Shown here piece by piece: positions 48,468 to 57,320 of a stretch of 64,000 nt of DNA (positions are counted from its first letter, which is position 1; every line of letters begins with the position of its first letter). This DNA comes from Alphaproteobacteria bacterium (GTDB lineage: Bacteria > Pseudomonadota > Alphaproteobacteria > JAVJVX01): contig JAVJVX010000006.1 of assembly GCA_040220875.1 (NCBI GenBank), forward strand, positions 460,174 through 524,173. The letters are read 5' to 3'. The notes under the pieces are model-generated. The model did not search any database and was not told the DNA's origin. It worked only from the letters and a program-made list of their open reading frames with translations. Position numbers and translations under genes: made by a program.

Positions 48468-49790
48468 ATGAGCATACCCTTGCCCACATTCAGCCCCCGC
48501 GAAATCGTCTCCGAACTCGACCGCTATATCGTCGGCCAGGCGGATGCCAAGCGGGCGGTGGCGATCGCGTTGCGCAATCGCTGGCGCCGGCAGCAGCTGG
48601 ACGAACAGCTGCGCGAGGAAGTCCTGCCGAAGAACATCCTGATGATCGGCCCGACCGGCGTGGGCAAGACCGAGATCGCCCGGCGCCTGGCAAGGCTGGC
48701 CCAGGCACCCTTTATCAAGATCGAGGCAACGAAGTTTACCGAGGTCGGCTATGTCGGGCGCGATGTGGAACAGATCGTGCGCGACCTTCTGGAAGTATCG
48801 ATTCACGAAACCCGCGAGCGCCTGCGCAAGGACGTGCGTGCCAAGTCTGAGGCGGCGGCGGAGGACCGCGTGCTCGACGCGCTGGTCGGCCAGGGCGCGG
48901 GCAGCGAGACGCGGCACAAGTTTCGAACCATGCTGCGCGCGGGCGAACTGGACGACAAGGAAGTGGAGCTGGAACTGCGCGATGGTTCGGGCCTGCAGAT
49001 GCCGATGATGGATATCCCCGGCATGCAGGGCGGCCAGATGGGGATGATCAATCTCAACGATATTCTGGGCAAAGCCTTCGGCGGCCAGACCAAAAAGCGA
49101 CGCATGATCGTGGCCGAGGCCCATGACGTGCTGGTCGAGGAAGAGGCCGACCGCCTGCTCGATCAGGACAAGGTCGTCAGCGAGGCCATCGAGGCGGTGG
49201 AGCAGAACGGCATTGTGTTTCTGGACGAGGTCGACAAGATCTGCGCGCGCAGTGACCGGGCGGGCGCGGATGTCAGTCGCGAAGGCGTCCAGCGCGACCT
49301 GCTGCCGCTGATCGAGGGCACGACGGTCACGACGCGTCATGGCTCGGTCAAGACGGATCACATCCTGTTCATCGCCTCGGGCGCGTTCCATATTTCGAAA
49401 CCGTCCGATCTTCTGCCGGAGCTTCAGGGCCGGCTGCCCATCCGCGTCGAGCTCAAGGCGCTGACCAAGGATGACTTCGTCCGTATCCTGACCGAGCCCG
49501 AAGCGAGCCTCATCAAGCAATACGCGGCGCTGATGGCGACCGAGGATTTCACCCTCGAATTTACCGAGGATGGCGTGGCGGAAATTGCGGCCCTTTCGAC
49601 GGAAATCAACAGCAATGTCGAGAATATCGGCGCCCGGCGCCTGCACACGGTGATGGAGCGCCTGTTGGACGAGGTGAGTTTCACCGCGAGCGACCGGCAG
49701 GGCGAGCACATGACCGTGGACGGCGATTACGTGCGCCTACACGTGGCCGAGCTCGCGCGCAATACGGACCTGTCCAAATTCATTCTTTAG
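48468..49790 (+). CDS. hslU: HslU ATPase subunit of the HslUV protease
   Basis: AAA+ unfoldase that feeds substrates to HslV. 440 residues: [22 protein letters not shown], Walker [33 protein letters not shown] pore region, the intermediate domain (about 110-230), Walker [14 protein letters not shown], and the C-terminal ...DLSKFIL tail used to dock HslV. The last 11 bases overlap the end of the convergent XRE gene. Confidence 0.98.
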   Translation: MSIPLPTFSPREIVSELDRYIVGQADAKRAVAIALRNRWRRQQLDEQLREEVLPKNILMIGPTGVGKTEIARRLARLAQAPFIKIEATKFTEVGYVGRDVEQIVRDLLEVSIHETRERLRKDVRAKSEAAAEDRVLDALVGQGAGSETRHKFRTMLRAGELDDKEVELELRDGSGLQMPMMDIPGMQGGQMGMINLNDILGKAFGGQTKKRRMIVAEAHDVLVEEEADRLLDQDKVVSEAIEAVEQNGIVFLDEVDKICARSDRAGADVSREGVQRDLLPLIEGTTVTTRHGSVKTDHILFIASGAFHISKPSDLLPELQGRLPIRVELKALTKDDFVRILTEPEASLIKQYAALMATEDFTLEFTEDGVAEIAALSTEINSNVENIGARRLHTVMERLLDEVSFTASDRQGEHMTVDGDYVRLHVAELARNTDLSKFIL

Positions 49791-50157
49791 GGCGGGTCCC
49801 GGCGCCGTCGCCACGCAGGATCCCGAGCAGGACGTCGAGCGTCTCCGGATCGAGTCCGCCGATGCGCTCGGCCAGAAGATTGGCCACAAGGGTCGCTTCG
49901 GGCGCCAGGCCCTGGGTGTCCACCGTCACACGCGGATGGGAGAGGACGGCGAGGCGTTCGATTTCGTCCTGTTCGTCCCAGTCGAGGCCGAGCACGCCCA
50001 CCACCTGAATGAGAAACACCCGGTTGGGCCGGCCCCGCTTGCCATGCTCGAGCGCCGAGAGATAGGCGGCCGAGACGTCGAGTCGGGCCGCCATTTCCTT
50101 GAGTGTCAGCCCCTGCGCCTGGCGCAGTTCACGCATCCGGCGCCCGAAAGGGGTCAT
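49780..50157 (-). CDS. XRE-family helix-turn-helix regulator
   Basis: 125 residues. An N-terminal Cro/C1-type helix-turn-helix (about 3-60: [38 protein letters not shown]) is followed by a helical tail without recognised ligand domain. A DNA-binding role is likely; the target is unknown. ATG 50157 overlaps the smr stop by four bases, so the protein is probably made with Smr and the lut genes above it. The 3' end overlaps hslU by 11 bases on the other strand. In other alphaproteobacteria a similar regulator sits beside smr and hslU. Confidence 0.88.
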   Translation of the reverse strand: MTPFGRRMRELRQAQGLTLKEMAARLDVSAAYLSALEHGKRGRPNRVFLIQVVGVLGLDWDEQDEIERLAVLSHPRVTVDTQGLAPEATLVANLLAERIGGLDPETLDVLLGILRGDGAGTRPKE

Positions 50158-50783
50158 TGCCCGATCCCATCGCTGCCTGGAGCCCGCCGGCGGCGCAGCA
50201 GCACATAGAATGCGCCGTCGCCGCCATGCTGCGGCCGCGCCGGCACGAACGCGAGAACCCGTCTCCGATTGGGCGCCTGGCCGAGCCAGCCCGGCAGTTC
50301 GCGGCGCAACACCCCGCCCTCGCCAAGCCGGCCGCGCCCGGTGATCACCAGTACCAGGCGCAGGCCCCGCCCCTCGGACTCCGCCAGGAAATCGGCCAGC
50401 CGGGGCGCCGCCTCGGCACGGCTCAGCCCGTGCAGGTCGATCTCGTCCTCGATCGCCATAAGGCCGCGCCGCAGCCGCATCTCGGTCCGCTTGTCGAGCC
50501 CCGCCGCCCGCGCATCCCGGAGATCCTGCGGGCCGGGACCGGGTTCGGCCGGAGACGCCGCTTGGGGCGCGGGGACCGGGTCTCCGGGCCAGGGCCGGGG
50601 GGGGATCATTGCGCGCGCCGGGGGCGCCGCCGGCGGGACCGAGTCGGGGGACGCCAGGGGGGACGGCACGGGGGACGGCACGATTTTGTTTCGCTTGCGT
50701 AACGGCTTGGTGGCGGCCGAGATTTCCTGCCAGAGCGCCCGGTCGGCCGGGACAGGCGGGGCGGGCGGGCGCCGGCGGGCCAT
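50154..50783 (-). CDS. Smr-domain protein
   Basis: 209 residues. The first half is Pro/Ala-rich and disordered (about 30-95). The C-terminal half is an Smr domain with IDLHGLSRAEAAPRLADFL (DLHG motif) and LVLVITGRGRLGEGGVLRRELPGWL (TGxG motif), ending in the AFVPARPQHGGDGAFYVLLR strand. Stand-alone Smr proteins are predicted nucleases or nucleic-acid binders; activity here is unproven. The ATG overlaps the lutC stop by one base and the stop overlaps the XRE start by four. Confidence 0.9.
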   Translation of the reverse strand: MARRRPPAPPVPADRALWQEISAATKPLRKRNKIVPSPVPSPLASPDSVPPAAPPARAMIPPRPWPGDPVPAPQAASPAEPGPGPQDLRDARAAGLDKRTEMRLRRGLMAIEDEIDLHGLSRAEAAPRLADFLAESEGRGLRLVLVITGRGRLGEGGVLRRELPGWLGQAPNRRRVLAFVPARPQHGGDGAFYVLLRRRRAPGSDGIGQ

Positions 50784-51520
50784 CAGAGCTCATCCACCAG
50801 AAGGATATGGAGCCGCCGCGGCCCGTGGGCCCCGAGGAGGATCTTCTGCTCGATATCGGCGCTGCGCGACGGGCCGGTGATGAAATGCACACCGCGCGGC
50901 AGTACCGGGGCATTCCGGCCCGATTGCGCGTGGCGCTCTCGAAGCGTGTCCCAGGCAGTCTCGTAATGCCGGGCGAGATCTTGCGCCGGGAGCAGCACGA
51001 GAAGGGTTTCCGGCAGAAAATTCAGGCTTGCCGGCGCGGCCGGACCGGAGAAAAAGACCAGCGTCCCGGTTTCGCCGACGCCGAGCGCGGCACGGGTCAG
51101 CACCGGCACATCGCCCCGACCGACCCAGCCGGGGCGACCGGCGGGCTCGCGCGTGTCGGCGAGACGCTCGACCGTCGTCACCGCGAATGGCGATTGGAGC
51201 TTCCAGGGGATGCGCGCAAGGTCGGGATCGGGGCCCTGTATGATTTCGCCCGGCAGGTTTTCCTTGGCGAGATACGTGGCCACCGCCTGGGGCACGGCAT
51301 GCAGGTCGGCCAGCTCGGCCACGCTCGCGGATGCCGCCTCGGCCATGGCGATGAAGGACCGGCGCAGCGCCGCCTGATCGCCGCCGGCCCGGTCGGGACG
51401 CAGGTGAACGGGCGGGTGCTCAAGCCGTTCGCGCACCCGGGCGGCGCGCGCGGGATCCGGGCCGTCCGCCCCGTTGGCCGCGCGCACCCGCGCCAGTATG
51501 TCGGACCGCCCGCCGGTCAT
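50783..51520 (-). CDS. lutC: LutC-like LUD-domain protein (lactate utilisation)
   Basis: 245 residues of the LUD/YkgG family. The N-terminus has SDILARVRAANG; the core includes WVGRGDVPVLTRAALGVGETGTLVF and the C-terminal GVHFITGPSRSADIEQKILLGAHGPRRLHILLVDE, which is the LutC signature. LutABC is an iron-sulfur complex for L-lactate oxidation in Bacillus and others; LutC lacks clusters itself. The start overlaps lutB by four bases and the stop overlaps smr by one. Confidence 0.88.
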   Translation of the reverse strand: MTGGRSDILARVRAANGADGPDPARAARVRERLEHPPVHLRPDRAGGDQAALRRSFIAMAEAASASVAELADLHAVPQAVATYLAKENLPGEIIQGPDPDLARIPWKLQSPFAVTTVERLADTREPAGRPGWVGRGDVPVLTRAALGVGETGTLVFFSGPAAPASLNFLPETLLVLLPAQDLARHYETAWDTLRERHAQSGRNAPVLPRGVHFITGPSRSADIEQKILLGAHGPRRLHILLVDEL

Positions 51521-52944
51521 ACCGATGATTTCCGCTTTTGGTTACGCGCGGCAAGAAGCGCGGCGAGGCTCGCTTTCTCGGGCGGCGGCAAATCGCGCAC
51601 GCTCGTCCAGCCGCCGAAAAACGGCACTGCCCGTCCGCCGGCCCTGGCGGCGAGGCGCAGCGCCCGGCGCGCCAGGTTCTCCCCAAGCCGGTAGAGCCGG
51701 GGCCGGCGGGCGGCCAGGCGCCAGAACCGAAGCGCCAGCTTGTCCCGGCGCACGGGGCCGGCGCGGGCGAAATCCCGGTCGCGCCAGAACCGCATGAGCC
51801 TGGGCAGCGGTATCTGCACCGGGCAAACCGCCTCGCAGCGCCCGCAGAAGCTGGACGCGTGGGGCAGGTGCGCGCCCGCCTCGATCCCGATGAACTGCGG
51901 CGTGAGCACGGCGCCCATGGGGCCCGGATAGACCCAGCCATAGGCGTGCCCGCCGACCGAGGCATAGACCGGGCAGTGGTTCATGCAGGCGGCGCACTTG
52001 ATGCAGCGAAGCATGTCGCGCATCGGGCCGGCCAGCAGGTCGCTGCGCCCGTTATCGAGCAGCACGACGTGGAATTCGCGCGGCCCGTCGAGATCGTCGG
52101 CCCGTCGGGGCCCCGTCGTGAAGCTGGTATAGACCGACATTTCCTGACCCGTTGCCGAGCGCGCCAGCAGCCGGGTCAGCGTCATGGCGTCTTCAAGGGT
52201 CGGCACTATTTTTTCGATGCTGGCGACCACAATCTGCACCGGCGGGAGAGTCTGGGACAGATCGCCATTTCCTTCATTGGTGACGATGGTCGCGGTCCCG
52301 GTTTCGGCGATGAGAAAATTCGCGCCCGTGATGCCGACATCGGCCGCGAGAAATTCTTCCCGCAAAATCTGCCGCGCCTCCGACAACAGGCTTTCCGGCG
52401 CCTCAAGGTCGCGCGCCGCGTCGAGTGCCGTGTGATTCGCGCGAAACGTATCGGCGACATGCTCCTTGTTGAGATGAATGGCCGGCGCAATGATGTGGCT
52501 TGGCGGTTCGTGGCGCAGCTGGATGATGTATTCACCAAGATCGGTCTCGACGGGCCGGATCCCTGCCGCCTCGAGCGCATCGTTGAGCGCGATCTCCTCC
52601 GTCACCATGCTCTTGCCCTTGGCCACGCTGCGCGCTCCGGCCGCGCGGCAGAGCGCGATGATCGTCTCGCGCGCTCCGGCCGCATCGCTGCACCAGTGAA
52701 CCTGCCCGCCCGCCTCGTGCACGCGAGATTCGAATGCCTCGAGATAGAGATCCAGATGGTCGAGCGTGTGATTCTTGATCTCGACGGCAAGATCGCTGAG
52801 CCGGTCGAATTCGGGCAGGGCGTCGCGCGCCCGCGCGCGCTTCTTCTGGAAGCCTTCGGGCACATTGCCGAGGGCGCGCTGCAGTTCGCCATCGGCCAGC
52901 GCGCGGCGAGCATTGGCGGGGAAATCGGGCGAGGTGATTTTCAT
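51517..52944 (-). CDS. lutB: LutB-like iron-sulfur protein (lactate utilisation)
   Basis: 475 residues. An N-terminal LUD domain (about 60-300: TLDHLDLYLEAFESRVHEAGG, GITGANFLIAETGTATIVTNEGN) is followed by two [4Fe-4S] ferredoxin motifs, CIKCAACMNHCPVY and CGRCEAVCPVQIPL. A basic C-terminal LutB tail includes RFWRLAARRPRLYRLG. This is the standard LutB layout. It lies one base after lutA and overlaps lutC by four bases. Confidence 0.92.
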   Translation of the reverse strand: MKITSPDFPANARRALADGELQRALGNVPEGFQKKRARARDALPEFDRLSDLAVEIKNHTLDHLDLYLEAFESRVHEAGGQVHWCSDAAGARETIIALCRAAGARSVAKGKSMVTEEIALNDALEAAGIRPVETDLGEYIIQLRHEPPSHIIAPAIHLNKEHVADTFRANHTALDAARDLEAPESLLSEARQILREEFLAADVGITGANFLIAETGTATIVTNEGNGDLSQTLPPVQIVVASIEKIVPTLEDAMTLTRLLARSATGQEMSVYTSFTTGPRRADDLDGPREFHVVLLDNGRSDLLAGPMRDMLRCIKCAACMNHCPVYASVGGHAYGWVYPGPMGAVLTPQFIGIEAGAHLPHASSFCGRCEAVCPVQIPLPRLMRFWRDRDFARAGPVRRDKLALRFWRLAARRPRLYRLGENLARRALRLAARAGGRAVPFFGGWTSVRDLPPPEKASLAALLAARNQKRKSSV

Positions 52945-52945
52945 C

Positions 52946-53719
52946 TCACCCCTCCGCCTCTTCGCCGATTGCCGGCGTATCGAGCCGACCCGCGAGCATT
53001 TCGGCGACGTGACGGAACCGGAGCGCCAGGCCCCGGCGCCGGCTGCGCCCGGCCATGTTGAGGAGGCAGCCGAGATCGCCGGACAGCACCAGCCCGGCCC
53101 CGGTCCGGCTCAAATGATCGAGTTTCTCGTCCACCATATGGGCCGAGATATCGGGATACTTGACGCAGAACGTGCCGCCAAATCCGCAGCACTCCTCGCC
53201 GCCCGAGGCTTCGCGCAGACCGAGCCCGTCGATCCGGCCGAGCAGCCGGCGCGGTTGCTCGCGGATCTTCAATTCGCGCAGCCCGGCACAGGCGTCGTGA
53301 AAGGTCACGTCGCCCGCGTAGCTGCCCGACAGGTCCACGCCCATCGCCTCGTCCAGAAACGCCGTCAACTCCCAGGTCTTCGCCGCGAGAACTCGGGCGC
53401 GGTCCGCCATATCGGGCTCGTCCTCGAAGAGTTCGGGAAAATGGGTCCGGATCATCCCGGCGCAAGAACCCGAGGGAAGGACGATATGATCGAACGGCTC
53501 GAAGGCACGGATCACGTCCCGCGCAACCGCTTCCGCCCCGTCGCGGTCTCCGCTGTTATAGGCCGGCTGGCCACAGCAGACCTGAAGATCGGGGATGGAC
53601 ACGCGGCAGCCCGCCTGTTCGAGGAGATCGAGTGCAGCCACGGCCACGGACGGACGGAACAGCCGCACGAGACAGGTGGTGAAGAGGGCCACATGGGGGC
53701 GGGAGACGGGATCAGCCAT
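52946..53719 (-). CDS. lutA: LutA-like CCG-domain Fe-S oxidoreductase (lactate utilisation)
   Basis: 257 residues with two cysteine-rich CCG domains: CCGQPAYNSGD about residue 43 and CCGFGGTFCVKYPDISAHM about residue 187, each with additional upstream Cys (VPLSGSCAGM-type, VLPSGSCAGMIRTHFP). This fits LutA/YkgE, which belongs with LutB and LutC. Glycolate oxidase subunit GlcF is larger, so LutA is preferred. The gene starts the coupled run lutA-lutB-lutC-smr-xre, 118 bp after the mltA stop. Confidence 0.9.
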   Translation of the reverse strand: MADPVSRPHVALFTTCLVRLFRPSVAVAALDLLEQAGCRVSIPDLQVCCGQPAYNSGDRDGAEAVARDVIRAFEPFDHIVLPSGSCAGMIRTHFPELFEDEPDMADRARVLAAKTWELTAFLDEAMGVDLSGSYAGDVTFHDACAGLRELKIREQPRRLLGRIDGLGLREASGGEECCGFGGTFCVKYPDISAHMVDEKLDHLSRTGAGLVLSGDLGCLLNMAGRSRRRGLALRFRHVAEMLAGRLDTPAIGEEAEG

Positions 53720-53837
53720 GGAACGGTATATCTCGGACGATTGATGATGGGCGATTTGCTGTCGGCCGCCGGCGGGTTACCGGGGCCGGGTTCAGCATCC
53801 CGGCTTGCGGATACGAGCGCAAGGGGGAGCCGGTTTC

Positions 53838-55202
53838 CTAGCGGGAGTCCATCCTCCGCGGCAAGAGGGCGAAAATTCCGCCCTCGGCGTGCATGGCCCC
53901 CGCTTCGTGCCAGGCCTGCTCGCCCGCGCCCCAGAAAATATCGCCCCGGATCGGCCCGGTGATGGCCGCGCCCGTATCCTGGCTGATCATGAGCCGGCGC
54001 AGCGCTCCCCCGTCAGCGCCGGGCGTGTCCAGATCGGGCCTGCGGGTATCCACCCAGACCGGCACGCCATAGGCCCAGAACCCCGGGTCCACTGCAAGGC
54101 TGCGGCCGGGTGTCAGGGCGACCCCGGCAGCGCCGATGGGGCCCGCCCCGTCGATCGGGCGAAAGAATATGTAGCGCGCATTGAGCGCCATCAGGGCCGC
54201 GGCCTCCTCGGGGTGGGATTTGAGCCAGCGCGCGATCTTGTCGGAGGTCAGGCCGTTGACGCCCCGGTCGCGCAGTTCGGCGCCGACCGAGCGATAGGCG
54301 TGCCCGTTATGGGCGGCATAGCCCACGCGCAGCGCGCTGCCATCGGGCAGGCGAATTTGCCCCGAGCCCTGAATGTGAAGAAAGAAGAGATCCACGGGAT
54401 CGGCCGCCCAGGCCAGAACCGGCGCCCGGCCCTCGAGTCCGTCCGTCCCGATTTCGGCTCGCGTGTCATAGGGTTGCAGGCGCCCCTCCGCCACCTTGCC
54501 GGCAATGGACAGGCCCCGCAGATCGGGCCGGAACCGGCCGAGATCGACCAGAACCAGATCATCGGGCCGGCCGAAAACGGGGTATCGGTGGCGGGCATCG
54601 GGCGCGAGCGCGCCGTCGAGGCTGGCTTCGAAATAGCCCGTGAAGAGCCCGGCCGCAGACGTACCCCTGCCCGTCACGGCACGCGCCTGCGCCGGGCTGA
54701 AGCGCGCCTCGAGCCATGCGCGGGCAGCGGCGGCACTGCCGAAACCGCCTTCGGGCAGGGCGCTGCATACCGCCTGCCAGTCGCGGGTGGGGCCGAAATC
54801 CGGCGCGGCCGGGCGGGCCGCATCCCCCTCGCCCAGGGTGCGGCCAAGATGGAAGGGCGAGTCTGCGGGACGTGCCAGAATGCCCGGGCAGCTTCGCTTG
54901 AAGGCGTCGAGGGCGGCACGGGGATCGGCCTCGGGCCAGCCCGGCAGGCTGGCGTAATCGGCCGGCACGAACTGCAGGACCGGCGGCGCCCCTTCTTCCG
55001 GCGCCGGGGCCACCGGGGCGGGGGCCGGGATCTCGACCACGGTGGCCGGCCTCAGGACGTAGAGAGCGGCCGCGCCCAAGGCGCCGCCGAGAGCGAAGAT
55101 CAGCGCCAGCATGCCGAGATATCGCCTCCGGCTGCCGGAGATGCCAGGCACGCCAGGGGCGCCGGGGGCTGGAGCGGGGTTGCGGTCGCCGGCCGGGGTC
55201 AT
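53838..55202 (-). CDS. mltA: Membrane-bound lytic murein transglycosylase A
   Basis: Cleaves peptidoglycan glycan strands to 1,6-anhydro products. 454 residues. The N-terminus has one membrane anchor (about 27-48) instead of a clear lipobox, and a Pro/Ala linker. The MltA barrel domain contains LFTGYFEASLDGAL, LAWAADPVDLFFLHIQGSG and GYAAHNGHAYRSVG. The 3D domain carries SQDTGAAITGPIRGDIFWGAG with the catalytic Asp region. Family and length are typical of alphaproteobacteria. It lies 25 bp downstream of the Tim44-domain gene on the same strand. Confidence 0.94.
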   Translation of the reverse strand: MTPAGDRNPAPAPGAPGVPGISGSRRRYLGMLALIFALGGALGAAALYVLRPATVVEIPAPAPVAPAPEEGAPPVLQFVPADYASLPGWPEADPRAALDAFKRSCPGILARPADSPFHLGRTLGEGDAARPAAPDFGPTRDWQAVCSALPEGGFGSAAAARAWLEARFSPAQARAVTGRGTSAAGLFTGYFEASLDGALAPDARHRYPVFGRPDDLVLVDLGRFRPDLRGLSIAGKVAEGRLQPYDTRAEIGTDGLEGRAPVLAWAADPVDLFFLHIQGSGQIRLPDGSALRVGYAAHNGHAYRSVGAELRDRGVNGLTSDKIARWLKSHPEEAAALMALNARYIFFRPIDGAGPIGAAGVALTPGRSLAVDPGFWAYGVPVWVDTRRPDLDTPGADGGALRRLMISQDTGAAITGPIRGDIFWGAGEQAWHEAGAMHAEGGIFALLPRRMDSR

Positions 55203-55227
55203 GGGTCTGCGGGTCCGCCCCGGAGAA

Positions 55228-55923
55228 TCAGGACGGGATCGCGGTTGCCGTCAGCGCCCAGTTGGGATCGTCCGACCCCGTGTCGCGCTGGAAGGTCCAG
55301 AGATCGGTGATCTCGGCCACGTAATGCGGATCGCCCTCGACCACCTCGCCATCCTCGTCGCGCGTGACGTTGGTCTGTTCCGAGACGAACTTGACGGTGA
55401 TCGAGGCGGCGCCGCCCTTGAGGGCGGCCTCCACGACCTGGGCCGATTTGATGTTGACGAGCTCGGTCTCGAGCACATGGCCCTTGTCGGCCCGGTCCTC
55501 CACGGCCGACGCGAAGCCGCGATACACGTCCGCCGACAGGAGCGGCTCGAGCGCATCGAGATCGCCCTGCGCGAAGGCGTCGACAATCATGCGGAAGGCG
55601 GTTTTGGCACCGGCGAGAAATTCGGTCGGATCGAAGTGCGGATCGGCGCGCGCAATATCCTGGAGACCGGCGCGCACCTCGTCGGAGAACATCGCGTCGT
55701 CCGCGATCACGCGATCGGGGAGCGTCACGATGTTGTCGTTGCCGGCGCGCTCACCGGCTTCCTGCGCGGCCGTTTCCGCCGCGTCCGTCCGGAAGCGGTC
55801 TTCCGGCCGAGGGGCGGGCTCATGACCGGTGCGCCGGCCGAGCACGCTGCGCAGGCGGAAAACGAGGAAGCCCGCCACCATGGCGAGAAGAATGATATCC
55901 AGAAACTGAAACCCGTTGCCCAT
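55228..55923 (-). CDS. Tim44-domain (TimA-like) inner-membrane protein
   Basis: 231 residues. It begins GFQFLDIILLAMVAGFLVFRL, an N-terminal membrane anchor shared by alphaproteobacterial Tim44-like proteins. A polar linker follows, then the Tim44/MBA1 domain (about 85-230: FDPTEFLAGAKTAFRMIVDAFAQGDLDAL, ADVYRGFASAVEDR, YVAEITDLWTFQRD). Related to mitochondrial Tim44, but the bacterial role is unclear. ATG 55923 fits homologues; the frame is open 35 codons further through an in-frame 15-bp repeat. It is probably co-transcribed with mltA and divergent from the phosphatase and secB, fitting an envelope/export theme. Confidence 0.88.
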   Translation of the reverse strand: MGNGFQFLDIILLAMVAGFLVFRLRSVLGRRTGHEPAPRPEDRFRTDAAETAAQEAGERAGNDNIVTLPDRVIADDAMFSDEVRAGLQDIARADPHFDPTEFLAGAKTAFRMIVDAFAQGDLDALEPLLSADVYRGFASAVEDRADKGHVLETELVNIKSAQVVEAALKGGAASITVKFVSEQTNVTRDEDGEVVEGDPHYVAEITDLWTFQRDTGSDDPNWALTATAIPS

Positions 55924-55968
55924 GCGAAAACCAATCTGGCGAATGCTGATCTGGCGAAAACCAATTTG
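55924..55968. repeat. Three tandem copies of a 15-bp unit before the Tim44-domain gene
   Basis: GCGAAAACCAATCTG, GCGAATGCTGATCTG and GCGAAAACCAATTTG abut the Tim44 ATG. On the minus strand they would read as Gln-Ile-Gly-Phe-Arg repeats in frame with the gene. They displace the usual ribosome site. Confidence 0.85.
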
Positions 55969-56063
55969 CCGGACTCTCTTCCGGGCGACACCCCGTCGGT
56001 CGGCACGAGAGCTAGCATACCCTTTCAAGCAGGGATTCCCAGCCTTCTCACGCGGCCGGGCCT

Positions 56064-56087
56064 GATCGGGCCCGGGCGGGCCCGATC
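56064..56087. other. 10-bp inverted repeat in the Tim44/phosphatase divergent spacer
   Basis: GATCGGGCCC (56064-56073), loop GGGC, GGGCCCGATC (56078-56087). No T-tract follows on either strand. It lies midway between divergent genes and could be an operator or an RNA stem. Confidence 0.5.
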
Positions 56088-56150
56088 GGCATTGTCCCGT
56101 TCCCCTGAAGTCCCTAGATAAGACGGGTTAACACGAATAAAAGGTGGAGA

Positions 56151-56177
56151 ATGCGACAAATCGGAGGCGCGGCGTGA
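56151..56177 (+). CDS. Possible 8-codon leader peptide (MRQIGGAA)
   Basis: ATG 56151 follows AAGGTGGAG closely and reads eight codons to TGA 56175-56177. The TGA overlaps the GTG (56174) proposed as the phosphatase start (GTGA). The arrangement would couple leader and phosphatase translation. It may be chance; there is no family evidence. Confidence 0.25.
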   Translation: MRQIGGAA

Positions 56178-56794
56178 TTCTGATCCGCCATGGCGAGACC
56201 CCGTTCAACGTGGCCTTCCGCGAAACCCGGCGGGATCCGGGCGTGGTGGACCCCGGGCTTACGCCCGAGGGGCGCGACCAGGTGGCTGCCGCCGGCCGCG
56301 TTCTCGCCGGGGAAGCCGGGGACAGGCGGCCCGCCCGGCTGGTGGCGAGCCCTTACCGCCGGACGCTTGAAAGCGCGACCATCCTTGCCGATATCCTCGA
56401 TGTCCCCGTTTCGGTGGAGCCGCTGGTGCGCGAGCGCTCGGTTTTCGCCTGCGACATCGGCACGCCCGCCTCGGTGCTGGCACGCGAATGGCGGCACCTC
56501 GCGCTCGATCACCTGGACGAAATCTGGTGGGCCGCGGCCGAAGAGAGCGAGGAGGCGCTCGATCGTCGCAGCCATCGCTTCCACCGGGCGATGACCGCCG
56601 CCCCGGACTGGTCGCGCCTTTGCATCGTCTCTCATTGGGGGTTTATCCGGAGCCTGACCGGCCAGGGACTTGAGAACGCGGAAACGCACCGCCTGGCGGC
56701 CGGCCACATCCATCCGCGGGCGCCCGCGCTGGAAGCGGGGCGGGATGAGGCGTCGATGCACGGGGGTTGCCAAGCGACCTTGCGCGAGTCTTGA
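56174..56794 (+). CDS. Histidine phosphatase family protein
   Basis: About 206 residues of the phosphoglycerate mutase-like superfamily. The catalytic motif LIRHGETPFN is at the very N-terminus. Later blocks are ASPYRRTLESATILA and the second His in CIVSHWGFIRSLTG. Substrate unknown. GTG 56174 is preferred because GGAGG lies 7 nt upstream; a GTG at 56144 would add ten residues. The gene is 37 bp before secB and they may be co-transcribed. Confidence 0.82.
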   Translation: MILIRHGETPFNVAFRETRRDPGVVDPGLTPEGRDQVAAAGRVLAGEAGDRRPARLVASPYRRTLESATILADILDVPVSVEPLVRERSVFACDIGTPASVLAREWRHLALDHLDEIWWAAAEESEEALDRRSHRFHRAMTAAPDWSRLCIVSHWGFIRSLTGQGLENAETHRLAAGHIHPRAPALEAGRDEASMHGGCQATLRES

Positions 56795-56831
56795 TAGACC
56801 GGTGCCGCCCCCAGCCGAGAGAGAGCAAATC

Positions 56832-57320
56832 ATGTCAGACAATCAGGACAATTCGGGTGTCAGCCCGCAAGCAACGGGCGACGTGCCCGGCATGACGATC
56901 GAGGTGCGGGGCCAATACATCAAGGATCTTTCGTTCGAGAATCCGCTGGCGCCGCGCACGATGCAGGATCTGAAGGACCCGCTCGACATTTCGGTCGATG
57001 TCAATACGAGCGCCAGGACGATCGAGGACGATGCACACGAGGTTGTCCTCGCCATCAACGCGCGCGCCACGGCGGGCGAGGATGTCGTGTTTATCGTCGA
57101 GCTCGTTTATGCCGGCCTGGTCGCAGTGCGCAATGTGCCGAGGGAATCGCTGCAGCCTCTCTTGTTCATAGAGGCGCCGCGCCTGCTGTTTCCGTTTGCG
57201 CGCAATATCGTGGGCGAGGCGACGCGTAACGGCGGTTATCCGCCGCTGTTGCTGAACCCGATCGATTTCGCGCAGCTCTATCGGGAGCGCATGGCGCAAG
57301 GCGCAAGCGGTACCGCCTAG
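56832..57320 (+). CDS. secB: Protein-export chaperone SecB
   Basis: Cytosolic tetrameric chaperone that keeps preproteins unfolded and delivers them to SecA. From ATG 56832, 162 residues: GQYIKDLSFENPLAP, DPLDISVDVNT, FIVELVYAGLVAV and IEAPRLLFPFARNIVGEATRNGGYPPLLLNPIDF, which are the classical SecB blocks. The frame is open earlier but covers the phosphatase in another frame. The last codon shares a CTAG with the convergent dnaQ stop. Confidence 0.96.
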   Translation: MSDNQDNSGVSPQATGDVPGMTIEVRGQYIKDLSFENPLAPRTMQDLKDPLDISVDVNTSARTIEDDAHEVVLAINARATAGEDVVFIVELVYAGLVAVRNVPRESLQPLLFIEAPRLLFPFARNIVGEATRNGGYPPLLLNPIDFAQLYRERMAQGASGTA

